64,000 nucleotides of DNA from Saccharothrix longispora (GCF_030852425.1 NZ_NSDM01000015.1:62001-126000); one strand, 5' to 3'. Shown: positions 35,077-44,269, counted from the stretch's first letter. The notes: a model not told the origin generated them from the letters alone. Made by a program: numbers and translations.

Positions 35077-36273
35077 GTGTCTCGAATTCGATTGTTGGGC
35101 GTCGTGGCCCTGTCCTGCCTGGTTTCCACGACCTTGTCCACCGGTGTCGCGGCGGCGGCGCCCGCCACCGGGTCCGGGTACCAGCCCGAGATGGTCGCCG
35201 CCCTGGCGCGCACGCTGGGCGTCGACGAGTCCGCCGCGGTCCGGCGGCTGGACCGCGAGGCCGACCAGCAGCGCAGGCTGGGTGACCTCACCGAGCGGGG
35301 CGTGCGGGTCGACGGCGCGTTCTTCGACGGTGCGGGCACGCTGACGGTCAACGCGGACCGGGCCGGGGCGGAGCGCGCTCGGGCGGTCGGGCTGGCCGCC
35401 CGCACGCCGGCGCGCGGTGAGGCCGCGTTGAACGAGGTGCAGGCGCGCCTCGACCGGCTCGCGGCCCGCCAGGTCCCCACCGGGGTCGCCTCGTGGGGTG
35501 TGGACGTGGCGGCGGACGTCGTCACGATCCAGGTGGTCGACCGCACCAGGCCACCGGCCAGGGCGTTCCTGGAGGCGGCGGCCGAGCACGGTGCGGCGGT
35601 GCGCGTGGAGCAGGTGTCACAGGCGCTGTCCGCGCAGGCGGCGATCCACCCGGGCAGCAAGATGACGCTCAACGGCGGCTCGGGGTACTGCTCGGTCGGG
35701 TTCGGCGCCCGGTCGAGCAGCGGGGTGCAGTACCTGGTCAGCGCCGGGCACTGCGTCGCGGGCAACGCCACGCTGCACTACGACGGCACGCGGTTCGCCA
35801 GGGGCGCGGGCAGTCGCTACGCGCTGGGCTACGACAGCGTCGACATGGGCGTGGCCCGGCTCGACGCGGGCAACTCGATCACCACCCGGGTCGGCACCTG
35901 GGGCGCCGCGGGCCGGATCGCGGTCAAGGGCGCCGCGCGCGGCCAGGTCGGCGCGTCGATCTGCAAGTCCGGCGCCACGACGGGCTGGACCTGCGGCTCG
36001 ATCACCGGCTACAACCAGACCGTCACCTACGTCGACCCGAACGGCGGCCCCTCGACGGTGGTCCGCGGCCTGGGCAAGTCGACCGTCTGCACGATGGGCG
36101 GCGACAGCGGCGGTGCCTACATCTCCGGCAACCAGGCCCAGGGCATGACGTCGGGCGGGCCGACCAACCAGCGGTGCACGTTCAACGGCGGCTACGAGAG
36201 CGGGAAGTCCTCGTACTTCCAGCCGCTCGGCGATGCGCTGTCCTACTACGGGCTGACCCTCAACGTCGGCTGA
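35077..36273 (+). CDS. Secreted S1-family serine protease (alpha-lytic/streptogrisin type)
   Basis: A 398-residue preproprotease. It has a signal peptide (LLGVVALSCLVSTTLSTGVA), an alpha-lytic-protease-type propeptide (~residues 35-195, with ARTLGVDESAAVRRLDREA and PTGVASWGVDVAADVVTIQV), and a chymotrypsin-like domain. The catalytic residues are His225 in SAGHCV, an Asp in SVDMGVARLD and Ser344 in GGDSGGAY; cysteine pairs are as in streptogrisins. It is secreted as a zymogen and matures by cleaving its propeptide. It starts at GTG 35077 with GAGAGG upstream. A strong hairpin follows. Confidence 0.92.
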   Translation: MSRIRLLGVVALSCLVSTTLSTGVAAAAPATGSGYQPEMVAALARTLGVDESAAVRRLDREADQQRRLGDLTERGVRVDGAFFDGAGTLTVNADRAGAERARAVGLAARTPARGEAALNEVQARLDRLAARQVPTGVASWGVDVAADVVTIQVVDRTRPPARAFLEAAAEHGAAVRVEQVSQALSAQAAIHPGSKMTLNGGSGYCSVGFGARSSSGVQYLVSAGHCVAGNATLHYDGTRFARGAGSRYALGYDSVDMGVARLDAGNSITTRVGTWGAAGRIAVKGAARGQVGASICKSGATTGWTCGSITGYNQTVTYVDPNGGPSTVVRGLGKSTVCTMGGDSGGAYISGNQAQGMTSGGPTNQRCTFNGGYESGKSSYFQPLGDALSYYGLTLNVG

Positions 36274-36285
36274 CATCGTGACGAC

Positions 36286-36325
36286 GTGAGTGTCGATACC
36301 TCCGTCCGGGGGTATCGACACTCAC
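36286..36325. terminator. Perfect 15-bp inverted repeat after the S1 protease
   Basis: GTGAGTGTCGATACC (36286-36300) pairs perfectly with 36311-36325, with a 10-nt loop. It lies 13 bp after the protease stop and 24 bp before the XRE start, with no T-run. Most likely the protease terminator; its position also makes it a possible operator for the XRE regulator. Confidence 0.55.
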
Positions 36326-36349
36326 CAATTCGGGTGGTCATACTCGCTC

Positions 36350-37273
36350 ATGGCAGCTCCTCAGCACCCTTCCGGTCCTGAACAGGTCCTGTGCCAGGAG
36401 AAGTTCGCGGACGCGCTGCGCGCCGCCATAGCGCGACGCGACCTCCCCCTCGACCGCATCCGCGCCCGGCTCGCCGCGCGCGGGGTGGAGATCAGCATCG
36501 CCACGCTGAGCTACTGGCAGCAGGGTCGCAGCCGGCCCGAGCGGCCGAACTCGCTGCGGGCGCTGCGCGAACTGGAGGACATCCTCGACCTGCCGCCGGA
36601 CACGCTGTTCGAGTTCCTCGAACCGCCGCGCCCGCGCGGTCGCCGCACGACCGGTGGCCGGTTGAGCATGGAGACCCTCTACGGCAGCGACTCGCCCATC
36701 CGCGCGGTGTTGGGCGACCTGACGGAACCGAACCCGGACGTCGCCGTGCTCGCCACCACCGAGACGTGCTTCGTCGACGCCCGCAGGTCGCTGCGCCGGG
36801 TCTCGACCACGCAGGTGCTGCGCGGCACCGGCGAGGGCTGCGACCGCTTCGTCACGGTGCACGGCGTGGACGAGGGCGACGTGATGCCGTCGCACGTGGT
36901 GGTGCGCGGCGGCCGGCTCGGCGCGCTGAAGACGGACGACACCAGCGGGTACGCCTCGGCGGAGATCGAGTTCGGGCGGGTGCTGGACAGGAACGAGACC
37001 ACCGTGGTCGAGTACGAGTGGGTCATGGGCGAGAGCCCTGTCCCCTCACGCGGCCACGAGCGCCGCATCCGCGACAGCACCGACAACTACCTGCTGCGCG
37101 TCTGCTTCGACCACGTCACGCTCCCCGCCCGCTGCTACGCGCACCACCGCCCCCGCGTCACCGCACCCGTCCAGCAGCGCCGCCGCGTACCGGTCGACCC
37201 GGCCGGCCAGGCGCACCTCTACCTGTCCAAGTGCGATCCCGGGGTGTACGGCATCTCCTGGGACTGGGATTGA
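36350..37273 (+). CDS. XRE-family DNA-binding protein
   Basis: A 307-residue protein. The N-terminal ~90 residues hold a helix-turn-helix (LPLDRIRARLAARGVEISIA, TLSYWQQGRSRPERP, then a RALRELEDILDLPPDTL helix). The remaining ~200 residues form an uncharacterised domain with beta-rich segments (TVVEYEWVMGESP) that could sense a ligand. ATG 36350 is chosen because the earlier in-frame GTG at 36290 lies within the inverted repeat. It ends before two terminators shared with the convergent methyltransferase. Confidence 0.75.
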   Translation: MAAPQHPSGPEQVLCQEKFADALRAAIARRDLPLDRIRARLAARGVEISIATLSYWQQGRSRPERPNSLRALRELEDILDLPPDTLFEFLEPPRPRGRRTTGGRLSMETLYGSDSPIRAVLGDLTEPNPDVAVLATTETCFVDARRSLRRVSTTQVLRGTGEGCDRFVTVHGVDEGDVMPSHVVVRGGRLGALKTDDTSGYASAEIEFGRVLDRNETTVVEYEWVMGESPVPSRGHERRIRDSTDNYLLRVCFDHVTLPARCYAHHRPRVTAPVQQRRRVPVDPAGQAHLYLSKCDPGVYGISWDWD

Positions 37274-37289
37274 TCCGTCCCCGGTGGGG

Positions 37290-37364
37290 CCGCCCCGGGA
37301 CGTGGTCACGGGGCGGCAGTCGCGCGATGTGCGCTCCGGCCGGGGCGGCACCCCGACCGGAGCG
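37290..37364. terminator. Two convergent-gene hairpin terminators
   Basis: CCGCCCCG (37290-37297) pairs with CGGGGCGG (37309-37316). CGCTCCGG (37332-37339) pairs with CCGGAGCG (37357-37364), with inner CGGGG/CCCCG. They sit between the convergent stops of the XRE gene and the methyltransferase gene. Confidence 0.7.
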
Positions 37365-37369
37365 TCCGC

Positions 37370-38125
37370 TCAGGACGTTCGGCGCGCGGTCAGCAGGAGT
37401 CGCCCGCTCCCGATCCCGTGGGGTTCGCCACCGGTTCCGCCGAACAGTTCGACGTCGGCGAACCCGGTGGCGGCCAGGAGGTCGACGACCTGCGCCACGG
37501 TGTGAACGTGGTGCACCGCCGTCGCGTCGAGCTCCTGCCCGTCGCGGGTGAACCGGTAGCGGCTGAGTATCCGGCTCCCGACGACGTCGTACTCGCTGGT
37601 CGCGAGGACGGTGATGTCGCCGGTCCGCATGGTCCGCGGCTCGGCCCGGTAGCCGGGCAGGACCGACTCGGCCGCCGAGGCGAGGTCGACGACCAGGCCG
37701 CCGCCGGACCGGACGGCCCGGCCCAGCGCGGCGGCGAACTCACGCAGGTCGCCGAGCTCCAGGTAGCCGAAGCTGTTGCCGAGGCACACCACGGCGTCGA
37801 ACCCGTCGTCCTGCGGGACCTCCCGCATGTCGGCGCGGATGAATTCGACGTCGAGACCGGCGGACGAGCGCCGAGCGTGCCCGATCGCTTCGGCGGACAG
37901 GTCGACACCCGTCACGCGGTGCCCGCGCCGCGCGAGTTCCAGGCTGTGCCGCCCACTGCCGCACGGCACGTCCAGGACCCGTGAACGCGGCGCGAGGCCG
38001 AGGCGCTCCTCGACGAAGTCGATCTCTTCGACGGTGACCTCCGGCGGTACGACGCGCCGCCAGAACTCGTTGGGCAGTTCGGTGAAGAAGTCCACGTACC
38101 AGGTGGACGAAGGTATTCCGGACAT
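37370..38125 (-). CDS. Class I SAM-dependent methyltransferase
   Basis: A 251-residue Rossmann-fold methyltransferase. SAM-binding motif I is RVLDVPCGSGRHSLEL, the acidic strand-2 end is VTGVDLSAEAI, and VVCLGNSFGYLE is motif IV-like. It belongs to the broad UbiE/Methyltransf_25-like group, so the substrate is unknown. ATG 38125 has an AAGGAG ribosome-binding site; upstream frames belong to the leader region. An upstream 15-codon ORF and hairpins suggest leader-type control (see 38187-38234). Nearby IS debris lies just beyond it. Confidence 0.85.
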   Translation of the reverse strand: MSGIPSSTWYVDFFTELPNEFWRRVVPPEVTVEEIDFVEERLGLAPRSRVLDVPCGSGRHSLELARRGHRVTGVDLSAEAIGHARRSSAGLDVEFIRADMREVPQDDGFDAVVCLGNSFGYLELGDLREFAAALGRAVRSGGGLVVDLASAAESVLPGYRAEPRTMRTGDITVLATSEYDVVGSRILSRYRFTRDGQELDATAVHHVHTVAQVVDLLAATGFADVELFGGTGGEPHGIGSGRLLLTARRTS

Positions 38126-38186
38126 GGGAAAGCTCCTTGCGGTGCATCGGCTTCTCAGGGCGATGACACCGGGCGGCCCCGGGCCG

Positions 38187-38234
38187 TCACACGGCCTCGG
38201 TGCGGTGGCCCGGTGTGAGGTTCCGGGCAACCAT
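38187..38234 (-). promoter_or_regulatory. 15-codon leader ORF with overlapping hairpins
   Basis: ATG 38234 reads MVARNLTPGHRTEAV then TGA, preceded by GTGGAGGAAGCC, a strong Shine-Dalgarno at correct spacing. It ends 61 nt before the methyltransferase start. Overlapping hairpins (38166-38174 with 38208-38216; 38182-38187 with 38191-38196) surround its end, as in translational or transcriptional attenuators. Confidence 0.4.
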
Positions 38235-38279
38235 GGCTTCCTCCACAGTCGGCGGTCACCCCGACGCTAGCAGCGCCCT

Positions 38280-39260
38280 GCCGGATCGGCGAACGACTTT
38301 CCGGCACCGACACGCGGTAGAAGTGCTCGTATTCGCGCAGGGGGTGGAGCAGGTGCTGTCGATTCCAGATGAGGGTGCGGTCGAGAAGTTCGCGACGGCA
38401 GCTGCGGATCCGGCGTGCCATGATCGCGTCCATCCGCGGTATCCGGACACCGGTGAGGACGACCGGGATGCCCGCGTCGGCGAGGACTGCATCGAGCGGG
38501 GTGGGGAACTTGCCGTCCCGGTCGCGCATCAGGAACCGCACGTGTCGGCCTTCGTCTTCGAGGTCCATGGCGAGGTTTCCGGCGGCTTGGGTGCCCCAGA
38601 AGGCGGTCGGGTGTGCGGTGGCGCCCAGGACCCTGCCCCGGCGACTGGCGTGCTCGATGACCGCGAGCACGTACAGTCGGGTGCCGCCCAGGGTGGTGGT
38701 CTCGAAGAAGTCGCAGGCCAGGAGTGCGTCGGCCTGCGAGCGGAGGAGGGCCGACCAGGTCGTCGAGGCGCGTTCGGGTGCAGGGTCGATTCCGGCGTCC
38801 TTGAGGATCTGCCACACCGTGGAGGCCGCGACCTTGATGCCGAGCACGAGGAGTGCTCCGTGGATGCGGCGGTAGCCCCAGGCGGGGTTCTCCCGCGCCA
38901 GGCGCAGTGCCAGGAGTCGCATCGAGCGGATGGTCCGTGGTCGGCCGGACTGCTTGGGGCGGGATCTGGCCGCGTGACGTCGTGCGAGGAGGTCTCGGTG
39001 CCAGGGCAGGACTGTCTCCGGACGCACGAGCAGTCGGAACCGATGAAGTGCCTGCACCGGGACTCGGTGCAGTAGTGCTGAGAGAAGTGCCCGGTCGCTG
39101 GGGGGAATCGTGGACGGGTGTTGCCCGGTTGGCGTTGCAGGGCGGTGATCTGGTGCCGCAGCGCCAGGATCCCCGTGTCCTTGTCCCGGTCGCTCACGGG
39201 TAGCAGGCGCAGCAACGCGAAGGCGTTGGTCACGCCGAGGTAGGCCAGTCGGAGCAGCAC
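38280..39260 (-). mobile_element. Dead insertion-sequence transposase (rve/DDE) remnant
   Basis: The sequence closely follows an actinomycete integrase-core transposase type whose N-terminus is MLLRLAYLGVTNAFALLRLL (39260). A frameshift at the six-G run 39100-39105 moves the reading frame, after which SALLHRVPVQALHRFRLLVR and ENPAWGYRRIHGALLVLGIK continue. Catalytic residues visible are LLACDFFE and FLMRDRDGKF. The family ERW motif carrying the catalytic Glu is here MARRIR, with an Ala codon at 38416-38418. The C-terminus is truncated near 38310. Inverted repeats and target duplications were not found. Confidence 0.75.
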
Positions 39261-39735
39261 AGCAGGTCGTCATGCCGTGCTGGTCGGCGTCTCGGCGGAT
39301 GGCAGCCGTCCCGTGAGCGTTCGACGCCTCTTGGTTCGTACGTCCTCCACCTGCGTGGATGAGGTTTCGGCACGCACAACGTCGACGCAGTGGCCATCGG
39401 TCGTCCCCTGCCGGCGAGCCCCGACCTCCCGCAGGTGCTGGCCTCGGGCAGGAACCTCCCGGAAACTCCCAGCGCTGCCGCCACCCGCCGGCTCCGACGA
39501 CGTGCACGGTGACCGCGGTGACGCCCGCCGGTACGGTGAAAGGTCGGGTTGCCGGGGTGGCGGCACGGTCCGCAGCACGGCGCGGTTGGGCGCGGCGGCG
39601 GTGAGGTAGCCGACCACGTCGACGGCGACGCCCACGCTGCCGCCACCCGAGTCGGGACGTTTACCTTGCCGTTCGCGCCGACCTTGGCCGACACCACGTT
39701 CCCCGGTACACGGGTCGACATACGCGGGTGGCCCG
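39261..39735 (-). pseudogene. Fragments of a secreted repeat-type surface protein
   Basis: Protein-like minus-strand segments in different frames, STRVPGNVVSAKVGANGKVN, VGVAVDVVGYLTAAAPN and FTVPAGVTAVTVHVVGAGG, resemble the beta-rich repeats of actinomycete cell-surface proteins. They are broken by frameshifts and lie between the IS remnant and the choice-of-anchor P gene. Possibly one gene split by the IS insertion. Confidence 0.4.
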
Positions 39736-39954
39736 ATCACACCCGGCCGGCCGCCCTCCTGGTCATCGGTCGCAGCCCGACCACCGAGGAGTCCACGAGC
39801 CGCCGCCTGCTCGACCGCTGCCCATCCGATCGTCCTGGTCGGCCTCCGGGTCATCAGCCGACAAGCGACACACGGCCGCGGCGCGTCCGTCCGATCGTGG
39901 TTCCGGCTACCAGGGTGGTGCAGGTGAGGGACGCACCTGCACCACCCTGGGGCG

Positions 39955-41667
39955 TCAGTCGATCGGGCAGGGGGTGCCGGGGCGGGTCAGGGTGACTCGC
40001 GCATGGCTGATCACGAGGTCGACGCCGTTGAGCAGTCGGACGTGCAGGGCGTTGACGGCGATGCCGGCACCGCCCGCCAGGGTCCGTTGTTCGTTGACCA
40101 CGACGGTGGCCACGAGCGGGATGGTGATGGTCAGGTCGACCGCGGGGTTGACCACGGGGGTGCCGTTGATCCGCAGGTTGACCAGCTCGACCTCGCCTGC
40201 GGTGGTGACCGCGCCGTCGAGGTCTTCAGCGGCGGCAGCCTTGGCGCGGATCTCGTCGGCGGTGATCAGGCCGCCCAGCAAGGAGACCTTCGCGGTGCGG
40301 GCCCATGCGGTGGCGGTGCGCTGGCCGTCACCGCCGACGGTGCCGTGGGCCTCGGTGTCGATGACGCCCAGCGAGCCGATCCCCGGCAGGGTGGCACCGA
40401 GCGCCTGGTCCTGGTCCAGGCCCGGTTGGGGCGTGCAGGTGAGGTCCGACGGGGCGAGCGGGCCCACGCCGACCAGCGGAGCGGTCAGCTGGCCACCGTG
40501 CGCGTGGGCGTCGAACAGCAGCACGGGCGCGATGAACCGCACCGAGGCGCACCCCGGCGCGTTGAGGCCGACCCGCGTGGTCACGTCGGTGGCGCAGGTG
40601 GTGTAGGTGCCGGGGCGGGCGGCGGTGACCGTGACGGCGACGGTGCACGAGACCTGGCCGGTGGCCAGGGCGCCGGTGGCGGTGACCGTGCCGGCGGCGG
40701 TGGAGGCGGTGGCGTCGGTGCAGTCCGTGGTGGGCTGGGCGGTGGCGGTCAGTCCCGCCGGGAGGTTCGTGGTGAACGACCAGCCGTCCTTGACCGCCAG
40801 CTCGGCGGTGTTGGTGACGGTGAAGGTCAGGGTGGCCGTCTGCCCCATCTGCACCGGGGGCGGGCTGTAGCCGACGTCCAACTGCGGGGTGACGTCCAGG
40901 ACGCGGACGTTGTCGAACGCGGCGTCGTTGCCGACCCCGCTGCCCTGGGCGTTGACCAGCTGCACTCCCACCGACGAGCCGCCGAACAGCACCGGCCGGT
41001 CACTGGTGTAGGTGCCCACGGCGGTGCCGTCGATGACGGTGGCGGGGTTGGCGCAGGGCTCGATCGGGGTGGTGAAGGTGGGCACTGCGGTCGCCCCGTC
41101 GAGCAGGTAGAACTCGAACAGCGCGTGGTTGGCGAAGCAGTTCTGCTCGGCCGCGTCCACCGAGAAGGTCAGGAACCGGTCGGGTGCGGGCAGCGGGATG
41201 GGCTGCTCGGTGCGCAGTTGCACTCTGCCCGCTCCGGGGTTCGCTGCGGTGTAGGCGGTGACGGCGTGGTTGGTGGCCGGGTCGCCGCCCGCCCACTGCC
41301 CCAGGACCCCGGCCATGGTCTGGACCGCCTGCCAGTTGCCCGCGCTGCACCCGCTGCCCGGCGGCGGTACGCCCGGCTGCTGCGGCGAGGCCAGCCAACC
41401 GTTGCAGGCGGTCAGCCACGCCGGATCGGCGGAGTAGGTCTGCTCGACCGGCGACGCGCCGGTGTAGTCGGTGAGCAGGACGGGTGTGGCGCCCTGGCCG
41501 TTCTCGAAGCCCTCGGCGAACACCACGACCGGCGCCTGGGGGACGCCCGGCGCCGCAGAGGCCGGTTGCGCGGAGGTGACGGCGAGTGCGAGCGGTACGA
41601 CCGTCAGTGCTGCGATGATCGCCGGCAGGGCTCTGCCCCTGTGCCGACCGGGCGAAGGCGTGATCAC
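39955..41667 (-). CDS. Secreted choice-of-anchor P-like surface protein
   Basis: A 570-residue protein with a signal peptide (ALPAIIAALTVVPLALAVTS). Domains in order: a ~200-residue N-terminal unit with FAEGFENGQGATP, a beta-sandwich of DUF11-like type (TATLTFTVTNTAELAVKDGW, VSCTVAVTVTAARPGTYTTC), then a C-terminal unit with FDAHAHGGQLTAPLVGVGP and IDTEAHGTVGGDGQRTATAW that I recognise as choice-of-anchor P type. It is probably exported and held at the cell envelope; no enzyme motif is visible. The start is GTG 41667 (AGGGAG upstream), since the ORF to 41775 adds no signal-like sequence. Confidence 0.75.
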   Translation of the reverse strand: MITPSPGRHRGRALPAIIAALTVVPLALAVTSAQPASAAPGVPQAPVVVFAEGFENGQGATPVLLTDYTGASPVEQTYSADPAWLTACNGWLASPQQPGVPPPGSGCSAGNWQAVQTMAGVLGQWAGGDPATNHAVTAYTAANPGAGRVQLRTEQPIPLPAPDRFLTFSVDAAEQNCFANHALFEFYLLDGATAVPTFTTPIEPCANPATVIDGTAVGTYTSDRPVLFGGSSVGVQLVNAQGSGVGNDAAFDNVRVLDVTPQLDVGYSPPPVQMGQTATLTFTVTNTAELAVKDGWSFTTNLPAGLTATAQPTTDCTDATASTAAGTVTATGALATGQVSCTVAVTVTAARPGTYTTCATDVTTRVGLNAPGCASVRFIAPVLLFDAHAHGGQLTAPLVGVGPLAPSDLTCTPQPGLDQDQALGATLPGIGSLGVIDTEAHGTVGGDGQRTATAWARTAKVSLLGGLITADEIRAKAAAAEDLDGAVTTAGEVELVNLRINGTPVVNPAVDLTITIPLVATVVVNEQRTLAGGAGIAVNALHVRLLNGVDLVISHARVTLTRPGTPCPID

Positions 41668-42476
41668 CGATGAACTCCCTTGTTCGGTGCGAAAGGTGGA
41701 ACACAGGTTCCTTCGTCCACCACAGGAAGGCGTATTAGCGCCGGACGGAAGGCCGCACCCGCTTGGCTCGCGCACACCACCCGATCACCACGGACTCCGC
41801 AGCACTCACCCACCCAAACGAACACCGCATCACCTGCGGAGCCGCAAAATGCGGACATACTCGGTCACCTCGAATAGCACATTCCTCGAGGTATCCGGTA
41901 CGCCTTCACCCTCGCGGGGGGAAGCGGGCCGGGGTCGGGCGAAGGCGTACACCGCCCGGTTGGCCAAGGCGTCGATCCAGACGCGCCCGGGAGTTCGTCG
42001 ACGCCGATCAACCGGCCGCCGACCGGGACGAACTCCGCGCGGAGCGGGCTGTCGCCCTCGGCCCGCCAGGCTCACACCCACTCCCCGACCGCGGCGGAGT
42101 TCGCGCCGATGTCACGCGCCCGAGGTACCGGAGGGGATGTGCAACTCGAGCGCGGAAGCACACCAGAAGCCCCAGCGGTATAGCGCACTCCGGGTCCGGA
42201 GTCGCCCGACGCATCGAGTTGTGTCACTACGGAACACCGAATAAAATGTTCCGTAACACGCTTGGCGCACCTGGATGATTCCACGCGCCTCCGACCCGCC
42301 GAAACAATCATCGAACGCCACCGACTCGGCGGTATGAGCGTGTCGAACCGAGAAAGTATCGTCCCGAATCCGTCGGGTTCATAAACGGCGTTGCCGGTCG
42401 GTCGCCGAGCTCCGTTCGCATATCTCGGGCGGCCGACCGGCGCCTCCCTGCACCCTCGCCTGAAAGGGCTGCCCAA
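41668..42476. other. Divergent intergenic region with extended inverted repeat
   Basis: No gene supported over 809 bp. The first half has arginine-rich frames; one minus-strand frame near 41830-41960 (RNVLFEVTEYVRIL) could be a gene remnant. The second half holds the interrupted inverted repeat GTGT...TACGGAACA (42221-42236) with TGTTCCGTAACAC (42247-42259), around the A/T-rich loop CCGAATAAAA. It probably contains the promoters of the surface-protein gene and the protease at 42477. Confidence 0.5.
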
Positions 42477-43637
42477 GTGACTCCTTCACGTACCGTCCGA
42501 TTAGCCGGCGCGGTCGTCCTCGCGATCGGCCTCGCCATTGCGCCCCTGCCCGCAGTCGCCGCGCCCAGCGGTGCAGCGACCACGTCCTCCACCTCCGCAC
42601 CGCGCGTCTCCCTCGGCATGGCCGAGGCGATGAAGCGCGACTTCGGCCTCACCGCCGAGGGCGTGCAAACACGCCTTGCCCAAGAGGACAAGGCCCGTGG
42701 CACCGAGATCGTCGCCCGCAAGCTCTACGGCGCCGCCTACGCGGGCAGCTGGTTCGACCCCGCAACCGGCAAGCTCGCCGTCGCGGTAGCCGGTGACGCC
42801 GCTGCCGACAAGACCGGTCTCGACGTGACCGTCGTGCCCGTCGCGCACACCTATGCCCAGCTCGACGCCGTCAAGACCGCCCTCGACCGGCAGGCCGGCA
42901 AGGCCGTGCCCACCGGGGTGAACGGCTGGTACGTCGACGTGCAGACCAACACGGTCGTCGTCACCGTCAACCGGCACAAGGTCGACGCCGCCGTGACCGG
43001 GTTCATCGACGAGGCCAGGGCCCTGCACCACGCCGTGCGCGTGGTGCAGGAGGACCACTCCCCCGTGCCCTACGCCGATGTCGTCGGCGGCTGGCCGTAC
43101 TGGATCAACAACGCGGGCCGGTGCTCCATCGGCTTCGCCGTGTACGGCGGATTCGTGACCGCAGGCCACTGCGGCACCCCCGGCTCCCAGGCCACCGACC
43201 AGTACGGCGCGCTCTACGGCTACTTCGCCGGCTCCACGTTCCCCTACTACGACTACGCGTGGGTGCAGACCGTCGCGGGCGTGAACCTGTGGGGCTACAT
43301 GGAGGGCTACGACGGCTACTGGTACTACGTGCGCGGTTCCGCGCAGGTCCCGGTGGGCTCCGGCGTGTGCCGCTCGGGCTCGACCACCGGTATGTGGTGC
43401 AACTACATCCAGGCCCGTAACCAGACCGTGAACTACCCCCAGGGCGTCGTCTACAACCTGACCCGCACGAACGTCTGCGCCCAGCCCGGCGACTCCGGCG
43501 GCTCGTGGCTCAGCTCGAACCAGGCCCAAGGCGTGACCTCGGGCGGCTCGGGCAACTGCTCGACCGGTGGAACCACGTACTACCAGGAGGTCAACCCGAT
43601 CCTGTCCGCCTACGGCCTGTCGCTGATCCTGACCTGA
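42477..43637 (+). CDS. Secreted S1-family serine protease (second paralogue)
   Basis: A 386-residue preproprotease of the alpha-lytic/streptogrisin type. It has a signal peptide (LAGAVVLAIGLAIAPLPAVA), a propeptide with MKRDFGLTAEGVQTRLAQED and PTGVNGWYVDVQTNTVVVTV, then the catalytic domain with His231 (TAGHCG), an Asp in YYDYAWV and Ser340 (PGDSGGSW). It is divergent in sequence from the 35-kb paralogue, so not a recent duplication. It starts at GTG 42477 with GAAAGGG upstream. It is followed by a strong hairpin. Confidence 0.92.
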   Translation: MTPSRTVRLAGAVVLAIGLAIAPLPAVAAPSGAATTSSTSAPRVSLGMAEAMKRDFGLTAEGVQTRLAQEDKARGTEIVARKLYGAAYAGSWFDPATGKLAVAVAGDAAADKTGLDVTVVPVAHTYAQLDAVKTALDRQAGKAVPTGVNGWYVDVQTNTVVVTVNRHKVDAAVTGFIDEARALHHAVRVVQEDHSPVPYADVVGGWPYWINNAGRCSIGFAVYGGFVTAGHCGTPGSQATDQYGALYGYFAGSTFPYYDYAWVQTVAGVNLWGYMEGYDGYWYYVRGSAQVPVGSGVCRSGSTTGMWCNYIQARNQTVNYPQGVVYNLTRTNVCAQPGDSGGSWLSSNQAQGVTSGGSGNCSTGGTTYYQEVNPILSAYGLSLILT

Positions 43638-43661
43638 TCGCTGACACGTCTCCCTGTCCGA

Positions 43662-43705
43662 CGACCCGACCGGCCTTCGTCTCTGCCCGGAAGCCGGTCG
43701 GGTCG
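43662..43705 (+). terminator. Long-stem terminator after the second S1 protease
   Basis: CGACCCGACCGGC (43662-43674) pairs perfectly with 43693-43705, loop of 18 nt. It begins 25 bp after the protease stop. It is positioned like the 36286-36325 inverted repeat after the other protease. Confidence 0.65.
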
Positions 43706-43844
43706 CCCCGGTCGTCGAGGGTGCGTTCGCGGCCGCAGCCGGTGTCGACCGCTCGTCCAGGACCGACCCGACCCGTGCGCCGTGATCGGGCGCGCGACGG
43801 CGTCGGGTCTCGACCGGGCCTGCCGGACCTGCTCCCCTGCCGGG

Positions 43845-44060
43845 CGAACTGCGCGTACAACGTCGCGAACCGGTGTTCGAGGCCCTTGCCAGAACCGTTG
43901 CGCCAATCGTCCGCCAGGGTCTGCGACAGAGAGTCGGGGAAGATCTCCTCGTCGCCATTCTCGATGACGTCGAAAACGCTCTGGACCACGGCTTCCAGAG
44001 CGACCTTCGGCACGCGGTCGAAGCCCTCGGTCATGTGTCCACGAACCGGTGAGGATCGCG
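43845..44060 (-). pseudogene. Truncated SDR oxidoreductase C-terminus
   Basis: The minus-strand frame reads MTEGFDRVPKVALEAVV then VFDVIENGDEEIFPD, LSQTLADDWRNG and FATLYAQF, the usual C-terminal part of SDRs that end with ...GFMDTDMTEGFD...E.FPD...R. The preceding frame ends RFVDT at the expected join (GTGGACAC then ATGACC), consistent with a small deletion. The Rossmann core and YxxxK are absent. Confidence 0.45.
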
Positions 44061-44269
44061 TGAACTCCTATAATAGTTGGCCGAGGTGTTGAGGCCGCCT
44101 TTCCCGATGTCGGGTACGGAACCTCCTTGTGGGTGAAGGACAGCAGGTCGTCGGAGGGGTACTGAACGTTCGTGGTGAGTTCGGCGCGATGCCCGGTGTT
44201 CGGCTCCGCGTCCAGGGCGGTGAACGTGGACAGCACCACGTGCGTCCCCAACCTCACGGGACAGGACAG

